From the NCBI GenBank assembly GCA_964481195.1, contig CAYZTB010000009.1, positions 20,471 through 84,470 on the forward strand: DNA of 64,000 bases. The letters run 5' to 3'. The notes under the pieces were generated by a model that saw nothing but the letters and a program-made list of their open reading frames with translations, was not told the DNA's origin and did no database searches. The stretch comes from Palsa-948 sp964481195. Its GTDB lineage: Bacteria; Bacteroidota; Bacteroidia; Palsa-948. Of the stretch, positions 7,481 through 16,458 are shown piece after piece (within the stretch, counting starts at the first letter, position 1; each line of letters opens with the position of its first letter). Made by a program: the position numbers and the translations under genes.

Positions 7481-8172
7481 ATATTCTATCTAAAATCAAC
7501 TCTGAGGTTTCAGGAAAAACTCCTTTAGCTGCGTTGACTGCAATTTCGAAAAATGAAGGAGTAGTTTTTTCTACCAGCTTTGGATTGGAGGATCAAGTTA
7601 TGACCCACTTAATTTTTTCCAACAACCTGCCCATAAAAATTTTTACGCTGGATACAGGTAGATTGTTTCCTGAGACCTATTCAGTTTGGAGCCGTACCAA
7701 AGAAATGTATAGTAAAGAAATACATGCGTATTCTCCAAATGAAAACTTAATTCAAGAGTTAATCTCTAAAAAGGGCCCCAACAGTTTTTATGAATCTGTA
7801 GAAAATAGATTGGAATGTTGCCATATCCGAAAAGTGGAACCTTTGCAACGAGCATTAAAAGGAAATTCTATTTGGATAACCGGCATTCGTAAGGAACAAT
7901 CGAATGCAAGGGGTGGCATTTCTTCTCTTGAATGGGATGATGTTAACAGTATCGTAAAATTTCATCCTTTGTTTGATTGGAGTATGAATGAGGTAAAGAA
8001 ATTTATTTCTGAAAACAATATTCCATACAACGCATTGCACGATAAAGGATTTCCAAGTATTGGTTGTCAGCCATGTACGAGAGCAGTAAAAGAAGGAGAG
8101 GATGCCCGTGCAGGCCGTTGGTGGTGGGAGCAGAACAACAAAAAAGAATGTGGATTACATATACATAAATAG
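7471..8172 (+). CDS. cysH: Adenylyl-sulfate (APS) reductase, CysH family
   Basis: Reduces activated sulfate to sulfite with thioredoxin or glutathione. The 233 residues form a PP-loop fold (FSTSFGLEDQVMTHL near residue 31). The extra cysteines of the [4Fe-4S] APS-reductase subfamily are present: ECC (C116, C117) and GCQPC (C199, C202). The absence of a cysC (APS kinase) gene in the operon agrees with APS rather than PAPS as substrate. I do not see the C-terminal catalytic ECG(I/L)H motif in its exact form, but KKECGLHIHK at the C-terminus provides it. It overlaps the upstream fusion gene by 10 bases and precedes cysD by 7 bases. Confidence 0.94.
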   Translation: MDLNILSKINSEVSGKTPLAALTAISKNEGVVFSTSFGLEDQVMTHLIFSNNLPIKIFTLDTGRLFPETYSVWSRTKEMYSKEIHAYSPNENLIQELISKKGPNSFYESVENRLECCHIRKVEPLQRALKGNSIWITGIRKEQSNARGGISSLEWDDVNSIVKFHPLFDWSMNEVKKFISENNIPYNALHDKGFPSIGCQPCTRAVKEGEDARAGRWWWEQNNKKECGLHIHK

Positions 8173-8179
8173 AAAAATA

Positions 8180-9088
8180 ATGAAATACAAAAAATTAGAT
8201 TATTTAGATCAACTAGAGTCTGAATCTATTCATATACTTCGAGAAGTGGCAGGTCAATTTGAACGACCCGCGTTGCTTTTTTCGGGAGGAAAAGATTCTA
8301 TTACGCTTGTACATTTGGCATTAAAAGCTTTTCGTCCGGGCAAGTTTCCTTTTCCGCTCGTTCATATTGATACGGAGCATAATTTCCCTGAGGCAATTGA
8401 GTTTAGAGACAAACTAGCAAAGCAAATTGGCGAACGATTAATTGTTCGCAGTGTAGCGGATACCATAAAACAAAAAGGCTTGATTGAAAAACCTGGGCGA
8501 TTTTACAGCAGGAACGCTTTGCAAACCCATACTTTACTTGAGACTATTGAAGAGTTTAAGTTTGATGCCTGCATTGGTGGAGCTCGTAGAGATGAAGAAA
8601 AGGCTAGAGCGAAGGAGCGTGTATTTTCTGTACGAGATGAATTTGGGCAGTGGAACCCTAAAAAACAAAGACCCGAACTTTGGGGTCATTACAATGGAAG
8701 AATTAGCCAAGGTGAAAATGTTCGTGTTTTTCCTATTAGTAACTGGACCGAGTTGGATGTATGGAATTATATTAAGCGAGAGAAGATTGAACTACCATCC
8801 ATCTATTTTTCTCATAAACGAAACTGTGTTATCAGGCCCGGTGGTTTACTGGCATTAACCGATTTTGTCTATACCGATTCGCTGGATAAAATTGAAGAAC
8901 GGACAGTTCGCTTTCGTACGGTGGGCGATGCTACGTGTACCGCTGCTGTTGAGTCCGAAGCAGAATCATTGGATGACATCATTCGTGAAATTGAATTAAC
9001 TAAAATAAGTGAACGAGGAGCTACTCGTTTAGATGACCAAACTTCGGAAGCGGCAATGGAGGACAGAAAGAAAGGAGGATATTTTTAA
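8180..9088 (+). CDS. cysD: Sulfate adenylyltransferase subunit 2
   Basis: Catalytic (adenylyl-transferring) subunit of heterodimeric ATP sulfurylase: sulfate + ATP to APS, driven by the GTPase subunit CysN. The PP-loop LLFSGGKDSITLVHLAL lies at about residues 32-48, and the conserved CIGGARRDEEKARAKER segment at about 130-146. The 302 residues match the standard length. The open frame extends upstream to an ATG at 8102 inside cysH, but the ATG at 8180 gives the normal N-terminus (MKYKKLDYLDQLESES) and follows the cysH stop by 7 bases. Confidence 0.96.
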   Translation: MKYKKLDYLDQLESESIHILREVAGQFERPALLFSGGKDSITLVHLALKAFRPGKFPFPLVHIDTEHNFPEAIEFRDKLAKQIGERLIVRSVADTIKQKGLIEKPGRFYSRNALQTHTLLETIEEFKFDACIGGARRDEEKARAKERVFSVRDEFGQWNPKKQRPELWGHYNGRISQGENVRVFPISNWTELDVWNYIKREKIELPSIYFSHKRNCVIRPGGLLALTDFVYTDSLDKIEERTVRFRTVGDATCTAAVESEAESLDDIIREIELTKISERGATRLDDQTSEAAMEDRKKGGYF

Positions 9089-9115
9089 TAAAAACATTTT
9101 AACAAATAATACAAC

Positions 9116-10375
9116 ATGGACTTACTAAGATTTTTAACAGCAGGAAATGTGGATGATGGGAAAAGTACTTTGATAGGACGATTGCTATATGATAGTGGCT
9201 CTGTATCGACAGATATTTTACAAGCAATTGAAAAAGCAAGCAAAGGGAAAAATAGTTCTGGTATTGACCTTTCGCTTCTTACCGATGGATTGAGAGCCGA
9301 GCGCGAGCAAGGAATTACTATTGATGTGGCTTATAAGTATTTTACCACACCCAAACGCAAATTTATTATTGCTGATACTCCTGGCCATGTGCAGTACACG
9401 CGCAACATGGTTACAGGAGCATCAAATTCAGATCTGGCAATTATTTTAATAGATGCACGTAATGGCATTTCAGAACAAACTAGCAGACATTCTATCATTT
9501 CAACTTTGTTTGGAATTCGGCATTTAGTAGTCTGTGTAAATAAAATTGATTTGATGGATTATTCCCAGCAAGTGTTTGATGACATAGTTCGGGCGTACAA
9601 AGAATTTATAATTAAGATTAATCCTGAAGAGAATAATGAAAAAAGATATGACATCGTTTTTATTCCGGTTAGCGCTAAACTAGGCGATAACGTGGTAACA
9701 CGCTCCCAGAAAATGCCTTGGTACACTGAAAAAACTTTGTTGGAGCATTTGGAGTCTGTAGAAGTAGATACAGATACCAATTTGACTAACGCTAGATTTC
9801 CTGTGCAATACGTAATACGACCACAGCAAGATGACTTACACGATTACCGTGGCTATGCAGGTAAAATAATAAGCGGTACATTTAAAAAAGGCGATGCTGT
9901 AGAAGTTTTACCAGCCGGAATTTCATCACGTATCAAGGAAGTAGAAATATATGGGTCTTCGGTAGAAGAGGCCTATGCTTCTCAATCTGTAATTTTACAT
10001 CTCGAAGACGATGTAGATATTAGCAGGGGAGATGTGATAGTGAAAAATGACAAGGAGCTTTCTGTTACACAAGACCTTGAGGCAACAGTGTGTTGGATGA
10101 GTGAACGTTCATTACGTGTTGGTTCAAAGTTTCTAATCCAACAACATGGGAAAATTGTAAAAGCTGCTGTGAAAGAAGTTCTACATAAAATTAATGTAAA
10201 TACCTTCGACAAAGTAGAAGGCGATAAGGTTGTTGCTCTGAATGAAATTGCTAAACTAAAACTACGTACGGCTTCACCTATGGTGATTGATACGTTTCAG
10301 AAAAATAAAGCTAACGGAAGCTTTATATTAATAGATGAGAATACACACGAAACTGTTGGAGGTTGTGTAGTCTGA
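9116..10375 (+). CDS. cysN: Sulfate adenylyltransferase subunit 1 (GTPase)
   Basis: GTPase partner of CysD. EF-Tu-like G motifs are clear: GNVDDGKST near residue 10, the switch region GLRAEREQGITIDVAY, DTPGHVQYTRNM near 88 and NKID near 143. Two beta-barrel domains follow. At 419 residues it is the short form without a fused CysC (APS kinase) domain, consistent with APS reductase in the operon. It lies 27 bases after cysD and ends in front of a strong terminator, so it is the last gene of the operon. Confidence 0.95.
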   Translation: MDLLRFLTAGNVDDGKSTLIGRLLYDSGSVSTDILQAIEKASKGKNSSGIDLSLLTDGLRAEREQGITIDVAYKYFTTPKRKFIIADTPGHVQYTRNMVTGASNSDLAIILIDARNGISEQTSRHSIISTLFGIRHLVVCVNKIDLMDYSQQVFDDIVRAYKEFIIKINPEENNEKRYDIVFIPVSAKLGDNVVTRSQKMPWYTEKTLLEHLESVEVDTDTNLTNARFPVQYVIRPQQDDLHDYRGYAGKIISGTFKKGDAVEVLPAGISSRIKEVEIYGSSVEEAYASQSVILHLEDDVDISRGDVIVKNDKELSVTQDLEATVCWMSERSLRVGSKFLIQQHGKIVKAAVKEVLHKINVNTFDKVEGDKVVALNEIAKLKLRTASPMVIDTFQKNKANGSFILIDENTHETVGGCVV

Positions 10376-10388
10376 AAGTTTAAGTCAT

Positions 10389-10426
10389 AAAAAAAAGGCG
10401 AATCAATTTTGATTCGCCTTTTTTTT
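10389..10426. terminator. Bidirectional intrinsic terminator
   Basis: GGCGAATCAA / TTGATTCGCC (10397-10406 with 10409-10418) is flanked by an A run upstream and eight T downstream, so it can end cysN transcription on the plus strand and the 10893/10441 pair on the minus strand. Confidence 0.88.
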
Positions 10427-10440
10427 AAAATAATATTTTA

Positions 10441-10884
10441 TTATTGTTTGAATCCTACAAGGATAGAAACACATCCACTAGGCACTAGTCCAGAAGGAGT
10501 ATCCACGTTTGGAACAATAACTTCCAAAGTCATTTGTTGAGTTGATTCAACTGAGAAATCCCAATAGTCAAACTTTCCCATGTCTTTGCTTGTAAAAAGT
10601 TGCGTTTTAGCCGCATCTTTCATTACAAAATATACATCGCCTAATGATTCATGAGCAGAAACTAAAATACGATAGGTCTGGCCTGAATAAAAAGTTAGTG
10701 TTAGTTCAGCCTGATCTCCTGAAAGAAGTACGGAGCTGTTTACTTGTCCATTATGAATAAATGGTGCAAGGCTTGAAATTTGCTTTTTCACAAACCCTTT
10801 ACATTGTGCAAAGGCTCCGATTGATGGAAGAAGTGCTAATGCAACAATTACAACAAGTCTTCCTGGATTTAAAAAGTTTTTCAT
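10441..10884 (-). CDS. Secreted protein of unknown function, paralog of the 33005 gene
   Basis: 147 residues with a signal peptide (about residues 1-26, ending GAFAQ). The mature part is mostly beta strand, opens with CKGFVKK and ends PSGCVSILVGFKQ. The same plan occurs at 33005-33457 (CKVKPIVKN near the N-terminus, KGCFVLLIGIKD at the C-terminus), including the two Cys residues that could pair. Its start is 8 bases after the stop of a lipoprotein gene, so the two are co-transcribed, as in the other copy. The mid-domain resembles the jelly-roll-like pre-peptidase folds in pattern only. I do not recognise the family. Confidence 0.75.
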   Translation of the reverse strand: MKNFLNPGRLVVIVALALLPSIGAFAQCKGFVKKQISSLAPFIHNGQVNSSVLLSGDQAELTLTFYSGQTYRILVSAHESLGDVYFVMKDAAKTQLFTSKDMGKFDYWDFSVESTQQMTLEVIVPNVDTPSGLVPSGCVSILVGFKQ

Positions 10885-10892
10885 GAGTGATA

Positions 10893-11819
10893 TTAGTTTT
10901 GACCGCTGATGATTTTAGTTCTGATTTCTGCCGCTTTTGCAGTTAATTTTTCTAACGTTTCAGGAGAAACAGTGTAATTTATTTTTCCTCCGATGGTAGT
11001 AACTTTTGAAGCTTCATCTGTTTTAACACTGGTTGCTGATTCAGATTTTACTTGCACTTCACTAAAAATAGCTTGTAATGCTTTTAAGTCTTCTAAGATA
11101 GAAGTTACTGCTGCATCGTTTCCGCTTGAACCTAGCAAAGCAATTACATTATCAAGAGTTCCTTTTTGCTCAGCAATTCTGCTAATAATAGGCTTGCCAT
11201 TTTTTGAAGACTTAGCTAGTTGAGTAGCCAAATAAATACCTTCAACAAAACCACCAGAAATAACAAGTGCAGAAGCGTTTTCGCGCTGGCTCTCTTTTAA
11301 CATTTCATCAGTAGTCATGTAAGAGTCGGAAATAATTGAAAGAAGAGAATCTTTTCTGCCAGTATTAGCTTGAATGCGGTCAACTGTTTTTTCGTTAAAA
11401 GCAGTTCCTACACCTAAGGATTCTGCAAGTTTCCTAGTACATCCAAGATATAAAATAGACTCTTGAGTGTTGTTGTCAAACACGCTGGTGTAGCTTAAGT
11501 CGGCTCCATAAACGCCTAAATTAAGAGCTTTGGCGCTGTTTGAATTATACTTGTTTACGTTGTCAATAGGGTTTAACAAATCCTTATTATAATTAGCGCC
11601 AGCTTTTTGAATAAGTTGAGCTAGCTCAATAGGAGATGGAATCGAGTAAAAAATATTTTGTGCTTTGTTGCCTGTTTTTGACATTCCGCCTGACTCTGTA
11701 TCGGTAGTGTCAGAACCATCAGTTTCTGCAGTGCCTTCGTTAGAGCCACATCCATAAAAGAATGGCGATAAAGCGGCAGCCAAGATACATGCCGGAATAA
11801 ATTTCTTCAAATAATTCAT
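10893..11819 (-). CDS. Lipoprotein of unknown function, paralog of the 33477 gene
   Basis: 308 residues. A signal peptide ends FFYGC, a lipobox-like site giving an N-terminal Cys followed by an acidic, Ser/Thr-rich linker. The mature helical domain contains FYSIPSPIELAQLIQKAG, NKYNSNSAKALNLGVYGADL and ISRIAEQKGTLDNVIALL. The second copy at 33477-34325 has FYSLPSP, KTLNLGIYSADLAY and ARVAEQKYVLNSLM at matching places. The start at 11819 was chosen because it gives the signal peptide, and a -7 box (TATCTTTG on the minus strand) lies at 11860-11867, upstream of it and inside the longer frame from 11882. Function unknown; probably exported and outer-membrane associated. Confidence 0.78.
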   Translation of the reverse strand: MNYLKKFIPACILAAALSPFFYGCGSNEGTAETDGSDTTDTESGGMSKTGNKAQNIFYSIPSPIELAQLIQKAGANYNKDLLNPIDNVNKYNSNSAKALNLGVYGADLSYTSVFDNNTQESILYLGCTRKLAESLGVGTAFNEKTVDRIQANTGRKDSLLSIISDSYMTTDEMLKESQRENASALVISGGFVEGIYLATQLAKSSKNGKPIISRIAEQKGTLDNVIALLGSSGNDAAVTSILEDLKALQAIFSEVQVKSESATSVKTDEASKVTTIGGKINYTVSPETLEKLTAKAAEIRTKIISGQN

Positions 11820-11859
11820 GTTGATTATAATTTGATTGTAATAAGTTTCGATTGTTCGC

Positions 11860-11867
11860 CAAAGATA
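11860..11867 (-). promoter_or_regulatory. -7 promoter element for the lipoprotein/secreted pair
   Basis: TATCTTTG on the minus strand, a full TAnnTTTG match, placing the transcript start near 11855 and a leader of about 36 bases before the ATG at 11819. The -33 element is weak. Confidence 0.45.
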
Positions 11868-11906
11868 AAAAATAATTCGCACCGCGATATATTTGATTTT
11901 CAGGCA

Positions 11907-14690
11907 CTAATGAGCTAATAGCCAGTTATCTCCAGTGCCAGTTTCTACTTCTATTGGTACATTCATTTTAATAGCATTCTTCATTTTATCTTCAATTATT
12001 GGCTTTATTACATCTAATTCTTCTTTAAATACATCAAACACTAATTCATCATGTACCTGAAGAATCATTTTGGATTTAAACTTCCTCTTAGTGAACTCTT
12101 TATGGATGTTGATCATGGCAATTTTTATCATATCAGCTGCAGAACCTTGAATAGGGGCATTAATAGCGTTTCGTTCTGCGAAACCCCTAACAGTATGATT
12201 GGCAGATGTAATATCTCGTAAATATCGTTTGCGACCTAGAATGGTTTCTACATAGCCGTGCTTTTTTGCAAAATCAATATTGTTTTGCATGTACTCTTTT
12301 ATTTTAGGGTATTGAGCAAAATAATTTTCAATGATGCTTTTAGCTTCTGTTCTTGGAATGTTAAGTCGCTGCGATAATCCAAAGGCTGATATTCCATAGA
12401 TAATACCAAAGTTTACCATTTTGGCATTTCTTCTCATATCGGAAGTAACTTCTTTAATAGGAACAGCATACACTTTGGATGCCGTTGCTGCATGAATATC
12501 TTGTCCGCTATGAAAAGCTTGAATCATTCCCTCATCTTTGCTTAACGCTGCAATTACGCGCAATTCAATCTGAGAATAATCGGCCGACATAAGTGTAAAC
12601 TTATTATTGCGGGGCACAAATGCTTTGCGGATTTCTCTTCCTCGTTCTGTACGGATAGGTATGTTTTGCAAATTTGGGTTGTCGGAACTTAAGCGACCTG
12701 TTACAGCAACAATTTGGTTGTAGGAAGTATGGATTCTGCCTGTTCGAGGGTTTACTAACTTAGGAAGAGAATCTACGTATGTATTTTTTAACTTTTGCAA
12801 CTCCCGGTAATCCAATATTTTTTCAATGATGGGATGGGAGCCTTTTAATTTTTCCAACACATCTTCGCCTGTTGCATACTGACCCGTTTTTGTTTTTTGT
12901 GGTTTGTCTACTATTTTTAGTGTGTCGTATAATACTTCCCCTACTTGTTTAGGCGATGAAATATTAAATTCTTGTCCTGCTAATTTGTAAATCTCTTTTT
13001 CGGAAATAGCAATATCTCCGGCTAATGTTTCTGAAAGTTCACTGAGTGCGGCTGTGTCAATTTTTACTCCTTCTGTTTCCATAGCAGCTAAAACAGGAAC
13101 TAATGGTATTTCAACTTCTTCAAATAGCTTTGTGGTACCTGTTTCCTTTAACATAGGAATAAACTTTTCTTGCAATTGCAAAGTCACATCGGCATCTTCG
13201 GCAGCATATTCCGAAATTTTTTCTAAAGGCACTTCGCGCATGCTGATTTGATTCTTTCCTTTTTTGCCAATCAATAATTCAATAGATACTGGCGTGTAAT
13301 CTAAATATGTTTCGGAAAGTAAATTCATGTTATGGCGCATGTCGGGTTGAATAAGATAATGCGCTATCATAGTGTCAAATAATTTTCCTTTAATCGCTAT
13401 GTCGTACCATTTTAGTACGGCCATGTCATACTTAATATTTTGCCCTACCTTTTCTATGTCCTCATCTTCAAAAATATTTTTGAACTCATTTACAGTGGCT
13501 TGCGCTTCGTTGTAATTTTCTGAAACTGGAATGTAATATGCTTCGTTTGGCTTAAATGAAAAAGACAAGCCAACCAACTCCACATTTTGTGCATCCAGCC
13601 CCGTTGTTTCTGTATCAAAGCAAATTGATTTTTGTTTGCCAAGAGCCGTAATAAGCTTTGTTCTTTTTTCTTTGGTATCTGTTAAATAATAGGTGTGTGG
13701 CGTGTTGGAAATATTTTTTAACTCTTTTATGCCGACTGTATTTTCGGCATCATTAGTTGTAGTAACATTTGAAGAGTTGGTAAGTGCAGAAGTTGTATTT
13801 GAAGAACCGCCAGCCCCTTCTCCCAAAATCCTTTTTCCAAGCGTATTAAATTCTAACTCAGCAAAAATTGCGGAAAGCCTTTCTTTATCTAACGGACTCA
13901 TTATTAATTCTTGCTCATTAAATTCTACAGGCACATCGCAATGAATAGTAGCAAGTCGTTTTGACATCAATGCTTGATCGGCATATTTGATAACGTTTTC
14001 TTTGAGCTTTCCTTTAAGTTGGTCTGCTCCTTTAATAACATTTTCTAAGCTGCCAAATTCTTTAAGGAGTTTGGAAGCTGTTTTCTCCCCAACACCTGGT
14101 AGTCCGGGTATATTATCCACGGCATCTCCCATCAAACCTAAAATATCTATTACTTGAGAAATATCTTCAATGTCCCAGCGCTTGAGCACATCTTCTCTTC
14201 TTAAAACTGTCCAGCCGCTTTTAAAAACGGGTGGACGAAAAATAAAAGTCTTGTCACTTACCAATTGACCAAAATCTTTGTCGGAAGTAACCATGTAAGT
14301 TTCATACCCATGCTGCTCCGCTTTTTTAGCTAGCGTTCCTATGATATCATCTGCTTCATGCCCTTCGCTTTCTAAAACTGGAATTCCAAATCCACCTAAT
14401 ATTTCTTTAATGTAAGGTACCGCACTAATAATATCTTCGGGTGTAGCCTGTCGGTTTGCTTTATAATCGGCAAAATAGGTTTCGCGTTCGGTAGGACCGT
14501 GCATATCAAAAGCAACAGCAATGTGCGTGGGTTTCTCTTTTCGTAAGAGCTCAAATAAGATATTTGTAAATCCAAAGATGGCGGAAGTGTTCATGCCTTT
14601 GGAAGTAAGCCTGGGGTTTTTTGCAAATCCATAATAGGCCCTGTAGATTAAAGCCATTGCGTCTAATAAAAAAAGTTTTTTCTCTGCCAC
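11907..14690 (-). CDS. polA: DNA polymerase I
   Basis: 927 residues with three domains. The N-terminal 5' nuclease (FLLDAMALIYRAYYGF, then DNIPGLPGVGEKTASKLL near residue 190) covers about 1-290. A Ser/Thr/Asn-rich linker follows. The 3'-5' exonuclease begins near residue 350 with ICFDTETTGLD, so the DxE motif is intact, unlike many bacterial Pol I. The polymerase domain carries motif A (SADYSQIELRVIAAL), motif B (RRNAKMVNFGIIYG) and motif C (QVHDELVF). The start is GTG; the next gene upstream, riboflavin synthase, stops 3 bases before it, so the two share a transcript. Confidence 0.97.
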   Translation of the reverse strand: MAEKKLFLLDAMALIYRAYYGFAKNPRLTSKGMNTSAIFGFTNILFELLRKEKPTHIAVAFDMHGPTERETYFADYKANRQATPEDIISAVPYIKEILGGFGIPVLESEGHEADDIIGTLAKKAEQHGYETYMVTSDKDFGQLVSDKTFIFRPPVFKSGWTVLRREDVLKRWDIEDISQVIDILGLMGDAVDNIPGLPGVGEKTASKLLKEFGSLENVIKGADQLKGKLKENVIKYADQALMSKRLATIHCDVPVEFNEQELIMSPLDKERLSAIFAELEFNTLGKRILGEGAGGSSNTTSALTNSSNVTTTNDAENTVGIKELKNISNTPHTYYLTDTKEKRTKLITALGKQKSICFDTETTGLDAQNVELVGLSFSFKPNEAYYIPVSENYNEAQATVNEFKNIFEDEDIEKVGQNIKYDMAVLKWYDIAIKGKLFDTMIAHYLIQPDMRHNMNLLSETYLDYTPVSIELLIGKKGKNQISMREVPLEKISEYAAEDADVTLQLQEKFIPMLKETGTTKLFEEVEIPLVPVLAAMETEGVKIDTAALSELSETLAGDIAISEKEIYKLAGQEFNISSPKQVGEVLYDTLKIVDKPQKTKTGQYATGEDVLEKLKGSHPIIEKILDYRELQKLKNTYVDSLPKLVNPRTGRIHTSYNQIVAVTGRLSSDNPNLQNIPIRTERGREIRKAFVPRNNKFTLMSADYSQIELRVIAALSKDEGMIQAFHSGQDIHAATASKVYAVPIKEVTSDMRRNAKMVNFGIIYGISAFGLSQRLNIPRTEAKSIIENYFAQYPKIKEYMQNNIDFAKKHGYVETILGRKRYLRDITSANHTVRGFAERNAINAPIQGSAADMIKIAMINIHKEFTKRKFKSKMILQVHDELVFDVFKEELDVIKPIIEDKMKNAIKMNVPIEVETGTGDNWLLAH

Positions 14691-14693
14691 GAT

Positions 14694-15299
14694 CTATTTT
14701 GAAATTATTTGTTGAATGTATTTTCCAAGCACGTCAAATTCGATATTTACTTTATCGCTAACGCGTAGGTTTTTAAAATTGGTGTTCTTGAATGTATGCG
14801 GAATGATAGCTACTGAGAATAAAATAGTAGAACTTTTTGCTTTTGGATTTATTACAGTCAATGCTACGCCATTAATGCAGACTGATCCTTTATTTATTAG
14901 CAATTTTTTTTCCCCGGATTTTGCATTTCTTATTTCAAATGTAAATAGCCAACTTCCTTTTTCTGCAACTATCTTTTTGCAGCTAGCCGTTGTGTCAATA
15001 TGCCCTTGCACAAAATGCCCATCTAATCGAACTCCAATCTTTAGGCAGCGCTCCAGATTTATAGCTTGTCCTTTTATTAGAGAACCTAAATTTGTTTTCA
15101 GTAGTGTTTCTTTTACAGCGGTTACAAAATAAATTTTACCTTTTTTGGACTCCACGGTCAGGCACACACCGTTATGGGCAACACTTTGCCCTACTTTCAA
15201 AGATTTAGTAAATGTTGATTCAACTCCAATAGCTAAATTCCCCTTCTTTTGAATAAGAGAGTTTATTTTTCCTATAGATTCTATAATTCCTGTAAACAT
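14694..15299 (-). CDS. ribE: Riboflavin synthase alpha chain
   Basis: Dismutation of two 6,7-dimethyl-8-ribityllumazine to riboflavin and the pyrimidinedione. Two lumazine-binding repeats are visible: MFTGIIESIGKI at the N-terminus with VAHNGVCLTVES, and LDGHFVQGHIDTT beginning the second half, with KGSVCINGVALTV. The start at 15299 gives the family's standard MFTGI N-terminus; the frame runs five codons further upstream. 201 residues is the usual size. It is transcribed directly into polA. No FMN riboswitch is seen upstream. Confidence 0.95.
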   Translation of the reverse strand: MFTGIIESIGKINSLIQKKGNLAIGVESTFTKSLKVGQSVAHNGVCLTVESKKGKIYFVTAVKETLLKTNLGSLIKGQAINLERCLKIGVRLDGHFVQGHIDTTASCKKIVAEKGSWLFTFEIRNAKSGEKKLLINKGSVCINGVALTVINPKAKSSTILFSVAIIPHTFKNTNFKNLRVSDKVNIEFDVLGKYIQQIISK

Positions 15300-15935
15300 G
15301 TATTTAAAAAACAAATTGAACGAATATACGAATGATTAATTCGTGTTATAGAGGTAAAGGTAGTCAAACCTAAATATCCCTAAAATATTGGGCTTTTCAG
15401 GGGAGAAAAAGTTGGATTGGGTTGAGTGTTTTTAGTCCTTTTTGAGAGCGTTTGTTACCCCGTAATTTCTTCAAACCTACCTGCTCCTCAAGGAGTCCTG
15501 CGGACAGGCAGGGGTTTAGGATGGCCTAAGAGCGAATACATCCATTTCCAATGAAAATGTTTAAATGCTCCTCTTCTTTTATTCGGAAAGGAATGAAATT
15601 AACACCATAATATGTTTTTAAATTAGATAATAGTAATCCTGCAATCATCTTATACAAGTTGAGATACAAATCTATATCTGCTACTTCCGTTAAAGGTCTT
15701 ACTGTTTGAGAGCAGAGCTCTCACGAGTGCAACCTGCGGAAGTCGCCCTCTATAGTTTTACTGAGCTTTTGTAAATACTGTTCTTGTGTACTTAGTTCTC
15801 ATTCTTTTATGGAGCAACTTAAATATATATGATTCTCTATTTTTAATCTAAATTTATAGAAATAGCATTTTTAGTCTAAATTCGATTATTTTTAAGTATT
15901 TATATGCATAATACAGGCTATAACTTGAAAATATA
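15300..15935. other. Gene-poor stretch with palindromic repeats and an ORF remnant
   Basis: About 640 bases without a convincing intact gene. Around 15480-15513 there is a nested palindrome (CCTGC, then TCCTcaAGGA, GTCCtgcgGAC, then GCAGG), the kind of dispersed repeat seen elsewhere in this window. Around 15709-15723 lies GAGAGCAGAGCTCTC. An open but start-less reading frame runs on the minus strand at 15526-15720 (separate entry). The last 100 bases become very AT-rich and lead into the promoter of the mobile mystery pair. Confidence 0.6.
15526..15720 (-). pseudogene. Start-less ORF remnant, unrecognised
   Basis: Open for about 64 codons on the minus strand between a TGA at 15721-15723 and a TAG at 15526-15528. 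The translation includes LTEVADIDLYLNLYKM and FIPFRIKEEEHLNIFIG, which look protein-like in composition, but there is no start codon except an internal Met. I do not recognise it; it may be the tail of a decayed gene or chance. Confidence 0.2.
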
Positions 15936-15990
15936 TTTTGGTATATCAGGTTATAGACTTATATTTGTATTGTAGTTATAAGGCTATACC
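15936..15990 (+). promoter_or_regulatory. Promoter and probable operators of the mobile mystery A/B pair
   Basis: TTTTG at 15936-15940, a 19-base spacer, then TATATTTG at 15960-15967: a near-perfect Bacteroidota promoter. Related short motifs overlap it: CAGGCTATAAC (15913-15923), CAGGTTATAGAC (15948-15959, within the spacer) and GTTATAAGGCTATACC (15975-15990, just after the expected transcript start). Their placement suggests binding sites for an autorepressor, most simply the HTH protein encoded next. Confidence 0.65.
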
Positions 15991-15993
15991 CTG

Positions 15994-16458
15994 ATGAACA
16001 CACAAAAACAAAAACTCCTTATTGAGCAGGTAGATAAAAAACTATCTCTGTTTAAGCCAGTAGAAAAGATTATGCCACCAGCGAAGGGGTGGGTGTATAC
16101 TATCCGCACCGCTCTTAAAATGTCGCTCCGCCAATTAGCTGACAGATTAAAAATTTCGTATCAGAGTGTAGGCGAGCTTGAAAAGAGAGAAGCGAATGGC
16201 TCTATCACGATTAAGACTTTGCGCGATGTGGCAAATACGCTTGATATGAAACTGGTTTACGGATTCGTTCCTAAAGAGGAAAGTATTGAAAACATGATTG
16301 AAAAAAGAGCTAATGAAGTAGCTCGTGAGATCGTATTGCGTGCTTCTAACACCATGAAGTTGGAGGATCAGGAAAATTCACAAGCACGTATTGAGAGAGC
16401 TATCCAAAGCAAAGCAGAGGAAATAAAAAATAAAATGCCTAAGTATTTATGGGGTTAG
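15994..16458 (+). CDS. Mobile mystery protein A (XRE-type HTH)
   Basis: 154 residues with a helix-turn-helix at about 44-90 (KMSLRQLADRLKISYQSVGE, then ITIKTLRDVANTLDMKLVYG), followed by a helical C-terminus. The YGFVPKEESIE stretch after the HTH is typical of 'mobile mystery protein A'. This family almost always precedes protein B, as here, where the two overlap by 10 bases. By analogy with toxin-antitoxin modules, A probably represses the operon and may counter B. An excellent promoter with repeated motifs lies upstream. The pair sits in a gene-poor stretch, consistent with horizontal acquisition. Confidence 0.85.
   Translation: MNTQKQKLLIEQVDKKLSLFKPVEKIMPPAKGWVYTIRTALKMSLRQLADRLKISYQSVGELEKREANGSITIKTLRDVANTLDMKLVYGFVPKEESIENMIEKRANEVAREIVLRASNTMKLEDQENSQARIERAIQSKAEEIKNKMPKYLWG

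Noticed and set aside
8102..8179. Extended N-terminus for CysD
   Set aside because: The extra 26 codons overlap cysH out of frame and do not resemble the family; the ATG at 8180 gives the normal length.
11820..11882. Upstream start for the lipoprotein at 10893
   Set aside because: A -7 box lies inside this segment, and the downstream ATG gives a proper lipoprotein signal peptide.
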